DNA of 60,965 nt from Nocardia lijiangensis NBRC 108240. GTDB taxonomy: Bacteria > Actinomycetota > Actinomycetes > Mycobacteriales > Mycobacteriaceae. The notes beneath the pieces are model-generated. The model had not been told where the DNA came from and did not search any database. It was given only the letters and a program-made list of their open reading frames with translations. A program made the translations under genes and the position numbers. Where the stretch lies: NCBI RefSeq assembly GCF_001613045.1, contig NZ_BDBP01000065.1:1-60965 (forward strand), written 5' to 3'. Of this stretch, positions 17,110 through 25,826 are shown one piece after another. Within the stretch, counting starts at the first letter, position 1. Every line of letters starts with the position of its first letter.

Positions 17110-17520
17110 TCAGATTGGCGCGCGGATTGCGGCACGGGCCTTGTCGAGGGCGGCGACCACTCGGTCGATGTCGGATGGCTGGGTGCGGTAGCTCGTGATG
17201 CACAGCCGGAGGGCAGGGCGGCCGGCGAGGCCGATCGGGGCGATCCACGCCTGCCCGCTGCGCACCACGTGTTCGGCTACGGCGGTATGCCAGCGTGGAA
17301 GGTCTCCGCCAACGCACCGTGATGCCGAGTGAAGAACATCCCCGCACCCACAGCCCATGCCGCATCGACGTGGAAGTGCACTCCCCAGTCACGAGCCAGA
17401 CCGGTTCGCCGAGCGGATCGATGATTCCACCACCGGTCGTTCCAGCGGTGCCGACCAGCAGAAAGGGCGTGCGTCCCGCGACGATGTCCGCGTTGTATTC
17501 GGCGAAAGGTGGCCAGACAA
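17110..17520 (-). pseudogene. Remnant of a pyridoxal-dependent decarboxylase
   Basis: Three pieces of a group II PLP decarboxylase are read in different frames on the minus strand. From right to left these are FAEYNADIVAGRTPFLLVGTAGTTGGGIIDPLGEP, then VHFHVDAAWAVGAGMFF, then a C-terminal part containing GQAWIAPIGLAGRPALRLCITSYRTQP. At least two frameshifts separate them. The central segment with the PLP-binding lysine and its HKW motif is missing, as is the N-terminal half. The fragment lies between tRNA-Ser(GGA) and an intact membrane-protein gene, so it looks like the debris of an insertion or deletion at the tRNA. Confidence 0.85.
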
Positions 17521-17524
17521 CGCG

Positions 17525-18442
17525 TCAGGACGGGTGCCGGTACTGGATACCGTCGAGCGCAACCCCTTGTCGCCAGAAGCGGCACAGCTCGGTGTTGGCG
17601 CTCTGTTCAGCGCTCGGGTCCGCGGGCAGCGGCAGCCGCAGGGCGTCGAGCAGGTCGAAGCGGTGCAGATCGAATGCGACGCGCAGTGCTTCGCCGTAGC
17701 CGACGGCGGCCTGCACCGCGGCCGTATAGGCGAGCACCGCGAGGGCGGCGGGCGCTAGGGCAAGCAGCAACCACCACCCGGAACGGCTCAGCAGGACCAC
17801 GGCGACGATGGATGTCGTTGCGCCGGTGAAGGTTATGCGGGCCGCGAGGTCGATTTGATTGCGCCGGTCGTCGACGATCGTCCGGACGGGTTCCGACAGC
17901 AGCGGGAACAACCGAGGCCACGCGACGACCGCTTCGAAACCGTAGTCGGCGCCCGCGGTGGATTCCGCCGCGGCGAGCACGTTGCCGAGCAAGGTGGGCC
18001 GAAGGCGCTCCGGTGCCGGATACCGCAGCCGCAGCCGCTGATACGCCGCCGCCATGCGATCCTCCGTCTGCTGGTCGGGTGCGGAACCGGTCCGCGGCGC
18101 GCTCGCCTTGGCCAGCTTCCCGCGCTTGCGGCCGTGGTACCAGCGACCCGGTGCGGCGAGCCACCGCAGCCAGTAGTAGCCCTCGAGCAGCCGCAACATC
18201 GGCTGTTGGAGCGGATGCAGCAAGAACGCGACGAGGGTGATCAGCAACGCGAACAGCAGGACCTCGCCCAAACCGAGCGCCGAAGCCGTACGCCACGCGG
18301 CAGTGAAATGCAGCGGGCCAGGCGCACCGGCCCACACCAGAACCGCCAGGAACACCGCCGCGGCGTATGTCGGCAACATGCCGACGAGGAAGAATCGGCC
18401 ACCGAGCGACTCGGCGGGTTTGAACAGGGCCGACAGGTTCAA
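17525..18442 (-). CDS. Hypothetical membrane protein (305 aa)
   Basis: I do not recognise the family. Four hydrophobic segments are visible, at about residues 20-40, 53-77, 207-225 and 224-245. The first pair is separated from the second by a basic cytoplasmic region (RKRGKLAKASAPR) and a long soluble stretch. The start ATG overlaps the stop of the 142-residue gene upstream by four bases (ATGA), so the two are co-translated. They point away from the TPR-CHAT gene across a short promoter region. This makes them candidates for partners of the CHAT protein, for instance a membrane target or effector (inference). The gene ends beside the decayed decarboxylase. Confidence 0.72.
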   Translation of the reverse strand: MNLSALFKPAESLGGRFFLVGMLPTYAAAVFLAVLVWAGAPGPLHFTAAWRTASALGLGEVLLFALLITLVAFLLHPLQQPMLRLLEGYYWLRWLAAPGRWYHGRKRGKLAKASAPRTGSAPDQQTEDRMAAAYQRLRLRYPAPERLRPTLLGNVLAAAESTAGADYGFEAVVAWPRLFPLLSEPVRTIVDDRRNQIDLAARITFTGATTSIVAVVLLSRSGWWLLLALAPAALAVLAYTAAVQAAVGYGEALRVAFDLHRFDLLDALRLPLPADPSAEQSANTELCRFWRQGVALDGIQYRHPS

Positions 18443-18867
18443 CGCACGTGCTCCAGCAACTGACCGTCGTCGCTGCAGGTCGGCGGCTCACCGGGCGCGA
18501 CACCGATCAGCCAGTAGACCTGGCCGCATCGGGGGCAGTCGTACCGCAGCGCCGCGAACCGCGCGAGCCCGGGCAGGTGCAACCCGTCACCGTCACCGAA
18601 ACCCCGCTCCGCCGAGCCGACCGGCTGCCCCGGTGCGGGGAAGATCCGCGCGATGTGCGCGCGTGAGGTGTGTCCCTCGAGTCGGTCACCGATCCACACC
18701 GCGACCGCGTCGACTTCGGGTACCGCGCCGAACAGCCCTTCGATGGCGTCGGCGGCGTCGTAAATATCAGCGCCGCTGTCCAACAGCAGCCGGTGCGCGG
18801 CGGAGGGGATGTCGGGGTCGAAAAGCCTGGCCCAGTCCTCGGACTGCAACTGTTCTCCTTCGGCCAT
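18439..18867 (-). CDS. Hypothetical protein with C-terminal Cys cluster (142 aa)
   Basis: A small, acidic, soluble protein that I do not recognise. It ends with a possible zinc ribbon: CPRCGQVYWLIGVAPGEPPTC at about residues 110-130, three Cys with a nearby His (LEHVR). The N-terminal half looks helical (SAAHRLLLDSGADIYDAADAIEGLF). The start is the ATG at 18867, or the GTG immediately before it. It is the first gene of a two-gene operon with the membrane protein and is divergent from the TPR-CHAT gene with about 180 bases between, suggesting shared control. Confidence 0.7.
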   Translation of the reverse strand: MAEGEQLQSEDWARLFDPDIPSAAHRLLLDSGADIYDAADAIEGLFGAVPEVDAVAVWIGDRLEGHTSRAHIARIFPAPGQPVGSAERGFGDGDGLHLPGLARFAALRYDCPRCGQVYWLIGVAPGEPPTCSDDGQLLEHVR

Positions 18868-19044
18868 CACGAATGGTGCGCCGGTCCGGCTCGATCACCG
18901 CTGAACCATCAGCCAGAACTCTATCGCCGGGCCGCGTCGGCGCGCACGCTTTCGCGCGAACCCCGGTGCGCGACAACCGATCAGCCGTATCCTGCGTATG
19001 GCGAGCTCGGCAGTCCTTTCGATCCCCTCTTTGGAGCAGTCGGC

Positions 19045-22000
19045 GTGCGACGGTCCGTCATCGACATCATCCAGATACTGACCGCCGCGTGGTCGAGACA
19101 GGCCATGCAGGCGTATCACAAAGGCGTGGAATCCGATGACGTGAGCGCGTTGACGGAGTCGATCACCCTGTCCACCCGCGTACTGGCCGCTACGCCTGTC
19201 GACCACCCTTCGCGCGTTCTTCGTTTGGCAAACCTGGGGGTCGCACTACTCGAGCGGTTCGAATCGGCCGGAGACAGCGGCGACCTCGACGATGCCATCG
19301 ACACCATCCGCCAGATGGTCACCGTCATGCCGACCAATGATCCCAATCGGGTGACATATCTGGGCGTCCTCGCCAACACGCTGTTCAAGCGGCACCTGCA
19401 GACCGACGGCTCGGCTGATATCGACGAGGCGATCGACGTTCTCCGTCTCATCATCGCCGCAGGCCCCGACAACTCCGACCGCGCACGACATCTGAACAAT
19501 CTCGGATCCGCGTTGCTCCAGCGGGCCGCGAGGACCGAAGCGATAGCCGATGTCGACGAGGCCAACGCCACCATCCGCGAGTCCGTCGCCGCCACCGCAC
19601 CCGACGACCCCAATCGCCCTATGTACCTGGGAAATCTCGGGAACGGTCTCCGTAGGCGGTTCGACAGGTCCGGCGACATCGGCGATCTCGACGAAGCCAT
19701 CGAGATCATGCGCCAAGCACTCGATACCGGCGCCGCCAACGAGCCGCTGCGCGAGGTATCCCTGTCCAATCTCGGGGACGCGCTGTTCTTGCGCGTGGAG
19801 CGGACCGGAGACACACGCGATCTCGACGACGCCATCGGCATCTTGGTTCAGGCGATCGCCACCACCCCGGTTGGCCAGCCCAACCGCGCCAGGTCACTGT
19901 CACGCCTCGGACCGGCACTGTTCCGGAAGTTCGAACAGTCCGGTGACCTCGGTGTCCTCGACAATGCGATCGAGACCGGTCGCCGAGCGGCAAGCAGCAT
20001 CTCGACCGAAGAGCCCGAACACCGTGCAAGCCTCTCCCATCTCGGGACCGCGCTGGTCCGTCGATTCCAAAAGTCCGGGAACGCACGCGATCTCGACGAC
20101 GCGATCGACGTCATGAAGCGGGCGATAGACGCTACGCCGATCGGCGACCCAGACCGCGAGACCTACCAGTCGAATCTCAGGAACGCACTCGGGATGCGGT
20201 TCGAGCTGACCGGCGGCTCCGGTGCGGTATCTCCCGCCGGTGGTTCGCTGCCCGCGAGCGTCGACCCACCCGACGATCCCGACCTGGCAGAACTCTGGGA
20301 AGCGCTGGACCGTGACACCGAACCGGCCGATGACACAGACGATCCCGACGATGTCATCCAGGCAGTCCGCCACGCGCGCACGAACATCTCCCCCGACGAC
20401 CCCGACCGCGGGGCGTACCTGCTCGAACTCGGGATGGCCCTGCAGGACCAGTTCAATCGGACCGGCCGCATGGTCTATCTCGAAGAGGCCATCGATACCG
20501 GCCGACTGGCGGTAGCCGCGACCGCGGCCGACGATCCGGATCGCGGCAGACGGCTGCTGAGCCTCGGGGTGGCGCTGACCGGTCGGTACCTGCGGACCAA
20601 GAATGCCGACCACCTCGACGAGCTCATCGAGACACTCCGCAGTGCGGTCGCCGCGACCCCGGTCGATCACCCCGACCGCGGAACATATCTGTTCCACCTC
20701 GGAACCGCGCTGCTTGACAGGTATAGGGCCACCGGGGATACCGACGACCTCGACAGCGGCGTAGACACCATCCGGCAGGCGGCCGACGCCACCCCACCCG
20801 GCCATCCCCTCCGCGGGATGCATCTGTGGCAACTCGGGATCGCGTTCAATACCCGGTTCGAACAAACGAGGGCCGCAATAGAACTCGACGAGGCGATCAC
20901 AACACTGCGCGGTGCGGTGAGCGCTGCTCCGCAGGCCGACCCCAATCGCGCGGAGTACAGGACGACTCTGGCGGAGAACCTGTCCACCCGATACACACGG
21001 TCGGGGGTCGCGGCCGACCTCGACGAAGCGATCGAGATCTACAAGCAGGTTCGCGATGCGGGCCGGGCGAACATCGCGGATGTCAACAACCTCATGACCT
21101 TGCTGGGCATGCGGTCCGAAAGAACCGGGGCGATCGATGATCTCGATGAAGCTGTCGACATCGGACGTCAGGCCGCGAACGTCGCAAGCGGCAAGCCCGG
21201 CCACGCGGTGCTCTTGTCGACCCTCGGAGCCATGCTGGCAAAACGATTCGAAGTAGCCGGAACAATCGACGATCTCGATGAAAGCATCGAGACCTTCCGG
21301 CAAGGAGCAGGCACCTTTGCTGCGGATGACCCGAATTACCCATCGAGCCTGTCGAATTTGGTGACCGCACTGCGGATGCGGTTCGAATGGAGCAGGGACG
21401 CGACCCATCTCGACGAAGCCATCGACATCGGCCGTCGCACGGTCGAGTCGACCCCGACCGATCACCCACACCGGGCGGTATGCCTCAACGCGCTCGGCAT
21501 CGCATTGCTGACGCGCTTCAGGGCAACCGGAGCCGCGGACGACCTCACCACCGCAGTGGCGGTGATCCGCCAGGCGATCGGCACCGTCCCCGCCGACGGT
21601 CCCGATCACGGGAGGTACCTGAACAACCTCGGGATCGCGCTGCGCCTGCGATTCGAACGAACCAGGGTCTCGGACGATCTCGACGAAGCCATCGAGGCCT
21701 GCCGTCGAGCGGTGAACGCCACGGCGACGAACCATCCCGACCGCAAAATTTCCCTGAACACCCTCGGAATCGCACTGCTAAGGCGGTTCGAACACACCGG
21801 GTCCGCGGGCGATCTCTTCGACGCCATCGAGACCGGCCGTCTGGCCGTGGACGCCGTGCCGATCGGCCATCCCGATCGCGGAATGTATTTGGCGAACCTC
21901 GGGAGAGCGCAGATCAGGCAATTCGAGCTCACCAATGAACTCCGCCATCTCCGCGACACCATCGACACCCTCCGCCGAGCGGTCGACGAAACACCGGCTG

Positions 22001-23721
22001 GCCACCCCGAGCACGGCGCACACCTGTGGGCGCTCGGGATCGCGCTGCGCAAGCGGTTCGATCGCGCCGGAGACCGCACCGCCGCCCGGGACGCCATCGC
22101 CGTCTGCCGGAGGGCGGCACTGTCCGCGACCAGCGTGACCAGCACTCGCCTGCACGCGGCTCGTCTGTGGGGCACGGTCGCCTCCGCGATCGCCGATCAC
22201 GACAACGCCGTCGAGGGCTACCGCACCGCGGTCGGGCTGCTGCCCCGGCTTGCCATGCGCGGCCTGGACCGGAAAGACAGCGAGTTCCTGCTGGAGCAAT
22301 GGTCGGATCTTTCACGCGAAGCCGCAGGCTGCGCCATCGCCGCCGACCGGATCGAGGATGCGCTGGAACTGCTGGAACACGGCCGGGCGGTGCTGTGGAC
22401 GCAAATGGTCGAGAACCGTTCCGATCTCGACGCGTTGCGCGAGGCGCATCCCGGACTGGCCGACGATCTCGCCGACCAGCTGATGGTTCTGGACTCGCCC
22501 GCCGATCGGAATGGGACCAGCGTCCCGCACCGCCTGGACGCCGCGGTGGTCGCGGCACGCCGCTTCGACGACATCCTCGCCGTGATCTGGACGAAGGACG
22601 GCTTCGAATCGTTTCTGCGACCGCCGTCGGCGCGCGATCTCCTTCGTGCCGCAGTCGACGGACCGGTCATCGTCGTCAATACCGCATCATCGCGCTGCGA
22701 CGCGCTGGCCGTCGGCCCGACCGGCATCAGCGCGATCCCGCTGCCGAAGCTGAGCGACGCCGAAGCACGTACGCGGGCAACGGCATACATCGGTGCACTC
22801 CAGGTGCTACACAGCGCATCCCGGAACACGCTGGCCAAGTCGATCGCCGCGGAAACGATTCGGAGCACGCTGGCCTGGTTGTGGGAAGCGATCGCCGAAC
22901 CGATCCTCGACAGCCTTGCGCAGTCCGGCGCGCACGACGCCGGTCAGCGGCTGTGGTGGTGCCCGACGGGCCCCCTCACCCTGTTGCCGCTGCACGCCGC
23001 GGCGGCCGAAGGTGATGCGCTCAGTGGCCGCAGCGTGCTCGATCGAGCGATCTCGTCCTACACACCGACCGTGCGGGCCCTGATCCAGTCCCGCGACGGC
23101 TCCACCACCGTCGCCTCCGGCGAACACCGGATGCTCGTCGTCGGTATGCCGCACACACCGGGAGCGCCGGACCTACTGGCCGTCGACCGCGAGATCCAGC
23201 TGCTCACAGACATGTTCACCCCCGGTCACCAGCACGCGGTGCTGGTGGGCCCGGACGCGCTCGGCTCCGCGGTGCTCGGCATGCTCGACACCCATTCCTG
23301 GCTGCACCTGTCCTGTCACGGACGACAGATCTTCGAGCACCCCTCCGAAGGCGGGCCGATACTCAGCGACGGCGTGCTCTCGGTCGCGCGGATCGCGGAA
23401 CACCGGCACCACCAAGGCGACTTCGCCTTCTTGAACACCTGCTACACCCACGCGGGCACCGAACGCAATATCGATGAAGCCATCAGCCTCGCGGCCGCAT
23501 TGCAGTACTCGGGGTGGCAACACGTGATCGCCACCTTGTGGTCTGTCAACGACGCCGCGGCGGCCGACCTGGCGGGCTACTTCTACACCGCAATCGCCCC
23601 CAACGGCGGCCTCACCTCCCGGCATGCCGCCGAGGCCCTGCACGATGCCGTCCTCCGCCTCCGCCACTCAGCGCCCCATTCCCCAGCACTATGGGCGTCG
23701 TTCATCCACATCGGACCGTGA
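19045..23721 (+). CDS. TPR-CHAT protein (caspase-like protease with about 22 TPR-type repeats)
   Basis: A 1558-residue protein. Residues 30 to about 1050 hold about 22 helical repeats of roughly 45 residues with the pattern (G/D)DLDEAIxxxRxA...P...DPxRxxYLxNLGxALxxRFxxTG, a TPR-like array. An acidic 40-residue spacer after repeat 8 (about residues 390-435) divides it. A linker with the typical pre-CHAT segment EDALELLEHGRAVLW leads into a C-terminal CHAT domain. The predicted catalytic dyad is H1425 in LHLSCHG and C1466 in FLNTCYT. CHAT proteins are clan CD proteases related to caspases and separase. The GTG at 19045 is chosen because GGAG lies nine bases upstream. A longer frame back to 18670 would be antisense to the divergent gene. 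A vWA gene follows. Confidence 0.88.
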   Translation: MRRSVIDIIQILTAAWSRQAMQAYHKGVESDDVSALTESITLSTRVLAATPVDHPSRVLRLANLGVALLERFESAGDSGDLDDAIDTIRQMVTVMPTNDPNRVTYLGVLANTLFKRHLQTDGSADIDEAIDVLRLIIAAGPDNSDRARHLNNLGSALLQRAARTEAIADVDEANATIRESVAATAPDDPNRPMYLGNLGNGLRRRFDRSGDIGDLDEAIEIMRQALDTGAANEPLREVSLSNLGDALFLRVERTGDTRDLDDAIGILVQAIATTPVGQPNRARSLSRLGPALFRKFEQSGDLGVLDNAIETGRRAASSISTEEPEHRASLSHLGTALVRRFQKSGNARDLDDAIDVMKRAIDATPIGDPDRETYQSNLRNALGMRFELTGGSGAVSPAGGSLPASVDPPDDPDLAELWEALDRDTEPADDTDDPDDVIQAVRHARTNISPDDPDRGAYLLELGMALQDQFNRTGRMVYLEEAIDTGRLAVAATAADDPDRGRRLLSLGVALTGRYLRTKNADHLDELIETLRSAVAATPVDHPDRGTYLFHLGTALLDRYRATGDTDDLDSGVDTIRQAADATPPGHPLRGMHLWQLGIAFNTRFEQTRAAIELDEAITTLRGAVSAAPQADPNRAEYRTTLAENLSTRYTRSGVAADLDEAIEIYKQVRDAGRANIADVNNLMTLLGMRSERTGAIDDLDEAVDIGRQAANVASGKPGHAVLLSTLGAMLAKRFEVAGTIDDLDESIETFRQGAGTFAADDPNYPSSLSNLVTALRMRFEWSRDATHLDEAIDIGRRTVESTPTDHPHRAVCLNALGIALLTRFRATGAADDLTTAVAVIRQAIGTVPADGPDHGRYLNNLGIALRLRFERTRVSDDLDEAIEACRRAVNATATNHPDRKISLNTLGIALLRRFEHTGSAGDLFDAIETGRLAVDAVPIGHPDRGMYLANLGRAQIRQFELTNELRHLRDTIDTLRRAVDETPAGHPEHGAHLWALGIALRKRFDRAGDRTAARDAIAVCRRAALSATSVTSTRLHAARLWGTVASAIADHDNAVEGYRTAVGLLPRLAMRGLDRKDSEFLLEQWSDLSREAAGCAIAADRIEDALELLEHGRAVLWTQMVENRSDLDALREAHPGLADDLADQLMVLDSPADRNGTSVPHRLDAAVVAARRFDDILAVIWTKDGFESFLRPPSARDLLRAAVDGPVIVVNTASSRCDALAVGPTGISAIPLPKLSDAEARTRATAYIGALQVLHSASRNTLAKSIAAETIRSTLAWLWEAIAEPILDSLAQSGAHDAGQRLWWCPTGPLTLLPLHAAAAEGDALSGRSVLDRAISSYTPTVRALIQSRDGSTTVASGEHRMLVVGMPHTPGAPDLLAVDREIQLLTDMFTPGHQHAVLVGPDALGSAVLGMLDTHSWLHLSCHGRQIFEHPSEGGPILSDGVLSVARIAEHRHHQGDFAFLNTCYTHAGTERNIDEAISLAAALQYSGWQHVIATLWSVNDAAAADLAGYFYTAIAPNGGLTSRHAAEALHDAVLRLRHSAPHSPALWASFIHIGP

Positions 23722-23833
23722 CGCCGGACCATCGACATCGCGCACACGAGGCTCGCCAGCGCCCCGAAAAATGCAGTCATGCTGCGGTTTTGAGTGGAGG
23801 AGTGAGGTTGCGGCCGGTAGCGTCCGTGCCGTT

Positions 23834-25705
23834 ATGTCGAGATATTCCAAGTTCACCGCAGTAATCGCAGCGGGCGTGGTCGCCTGTGTGCCCGTGGCAT
23901 TGCCCGCGGTCGCGCAGGCGGACGACTCCCAGTACGCACCCACCATGCTGATCCTGGACGCCTCCGGTTCGATGCAGCGCCCCGATCCCGCGGGCACGAT
24001 GATGGACGCGGCGAAGAACGCCGTCCGCACGTTCGTCGAATCCGCGCCCGCCGCCGCGAAAGTGGGGCTGACCACCTACGGCACCGGCACCGGCAACACC
24101 GAGGCGGAGAAGGCCGCCGGCTGCCGCGACGTAAGCGTGCTTCGCCAACCGGACACCATCGACAGATCGGCGCTGATCGGCGCGGTCGATGGCATCCAGC
24201 CGCGCGGGTGGACCCCGATGGGTGTTTCGCTGCGCGAAGCCGCGCGGGCGCTGCCGGATTCCGGACCGCGTTCGATCGTGCTGGTCTCCGATGGCGACGA
24301 CACCTGTTCGCCGCCCGATCCGTGCGATGTCGCGCGGGAACTGAAGCAGCAGGGCCTCGACCTCGTTGTGCACACCATCGGGTTCGCCGTGGCCGACACG
24401 GCCCGGGCGCAGCTGCGCTGCATGGCCGAAGCGACCGGCGGCACCTACAACGACGCCGCCGACGGGCCCGCCTTGAAAGAGATCCTGCCGCGGGTGAGCA
24501 CCGCGGCGCTGCGCAACTACCGCGCGAGCGGAACACCGATCACCGGCGCAGGGAACTACGCGGGCGCGCCGGTGGCCGGAGCGGGCCACTATCTGGACAC
24601 CATCGGGCAGGGCGAGACGCGTTACTACGCCGTCGACGTCCCCGCAGGCGCCACCGCGTACTTCACCGGCATCGTCTCCTTCCCGAGGGTGCCGGGCGTT
24701 TCGGTGACCGACGACTTCAACACCCTCCAGTCGAGGGTCTACGGCCGCGACGGCGAGGACTGCCTGGCCATCGAAACCGAACAGGCGTCGAAGTCCAGCG
24801 ACGGTGTCGCACTCACCATCACCCAGACCTGGGAGGGCGCGACCAAGCAACGCACCGGCGGCAGCAGCGACAAGTGCAAGGGCGATGGCCGGTACTACTT
24901 CGCGCTGACCTGGGACCGGGTATCCGACGGCGTGCCGCCGCGTCTGCCGCTCGAGCTGATCATCGGCGTCGAACCGGGCGTCACCGATCCCGGCCCGGCG
25001 GGCGTCACGACCCAGACGGCGCTCGTCGAACCGTCGGGTCCGGGCACTCCGGTGACCGGCGCCGGATCGTTCACCGAGGCGGTGACGCTCGACGGCAGCG
25101 GCCGCTACTCCGACACGCTGCGGCCGGGCGAGTACGTCTTCTACCGGGTCCGGCTGGACTGGGGCCGGGGCCTGGCGTACCGGGTGCACTTCGAGGAGAA
25201 CGGGGGGCAGGGCCTGGACGTCATCTCGAACATCGCCACCACCCTGTATTCGCCGCTCGGCGAGGAAATCGACTTCGACACAGCGGCTTACACCGGACGG
25301 GCGGGCGTGCTGCCCACCAGCGACCCGGCGATCGCCACGACGCCGATCCGCTACGCCAACCGCGACGCCAACGATTCCGCGGTGCGCAAGCAATCCGTCG
25401 CGGGCTGGTACTACATCGCGGTCAAACTGGGGTCGACCTTCACCGAGGGCGGCGCCACCCCGGTCCCCATTCGACTGGACCTCACCGTCGCCGGGAACCC
25501 GGAACCGGGTCCCACCTACACGACGAACGGAGGAGTCTTCGGCGAGGACGCGGGCCCCAACGGTAAACCGATCGCAATCACCGCCGACGGCGCGGACGAG
25601 GATTCGTCGCAGACGATGTGGGTGGTGATCGGCGCGGTGATCGTGGTCGGCGTCGCGGTGCTCGCCGGGATCATCGGCCTCGCACTCGCGCGCCGCCGAC
25701 GCTGA
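23834..25705 (+). CDS. Membrane-anchored exported vWA-domain protein
   Basis: A 623-residue protein. Residues 1-29 form a signal peptide ending AVAQA. The von Willebrand factor A domain follows, with the metal-site motif DASGSM at 42-47 and later SDGDD, and ends near residue 215. Two similar modules come next, each starting TPxTGAG and containing YxDTxxxGExxxYxVxx, at about residues 233 and 404. A C-terminal membrane helix (VVIGAVIVVGVAVLAGIIGL) is followed by RRRR. The protein should sit outside the cell, fixed by its C-terminus, and bind a partner through Mg2+. It lies 112 bases after the CHAT gene on the same strand. The ATG has only a weak ribosome site. Confidence 0.87.
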   Translation: MSRYSKFTAVIAAGVVACVPVALPAVAQADDSQYAPTMLILDASGSMQRPDPAGTMMDAAKNAVRTFVESAPAAAKVGLTTYGTGTGNTEAEKAAGCRDVSVLRQPDTIDRSALIGAVDGIQPRGWTPMGVSLREAARALPDSGPRSIVLVSDGDDTCSPPDPCDVARELKQQGLDLVVHTIGFAVADTARAQLRCMAEATGGTYNDAADGPALKEILPRVSTAALRNYRASGTPITGAGNYAGAPVAGAGHYLDTIGQGETRYYAVDVPAGATAYFTGIVSFPRVPGVSVTDDFNTLQSRVYGRDGEDCLAIETEQASKSSDGVALTITQTWEGATKQRTGGSSDKCKGDGRYYFALTWDRVSDGVPPRLPLELIIGVEPGVTDPGPAGVTTQTALVEPSGPGTPVTGAGSFTEAVTLDGSGRYSDTLRPGEYVFYRVRLDWGRGLAYRVHFEENGGQGLDVISNIATTLYSPLGEEIDFDTAAYTGRAGVLPTSDPAIATTPIRYANRDANDSAVRKQSVAGWYYIAVKLGSTFTEGGATPVPIRLDLTVAGNPEPGPTYTTNGGVFGEDAGPNGKPIAITADGADEDSSQTMWVVIGAVIVVGVAVLAGIIGLALARRRR

Positions 25706-25787
25706 GCCGGGACGGACGCCAGACCGCGTGGCCGGGCCGGTAGCAGATCGATACCGACCCGCCCACGCGGTAGCTTCTCGATGGTCT

Positions 25788-25819
25788 ACGGGAGGAGTCC
25801 GCTGACGGACCCCTCCCGT
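25788..25819. terminator. Hairpin terminator between convergent genes
   Basis: ACGGGAGG (25788-25795) pairs with CCTCCCGT (25812-25819), and GTCC/GGAC extends the stem inside. It lies between the vWA and mycolyltransferase genes. Confidence 0.7.
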
Positions 25820-25826
25820 GTCGGCA

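Noticed and set aside
17277..17585. A 102-codon protein overlapping the decarboxylase remnant
   Set aside because: Only a part of it (VHFHVDAAWAVGAGMFF) is real protein sequence, and it belongs to the frameshifted decarboxylase.
18670..19044. N-terminal extension of the TPR-CHAT frame
   Set aside because: It lies antisense to the divergent 142-residue gene, has no repeat pattern and lacks a ribosome site. The GTG at 19045 is better supported.
19250..22100. Period of about 135 bases as a DNA repeat element
   Set aside because: It is the coding periodicity of the TPR-like array. Units are diverged at DNA level.
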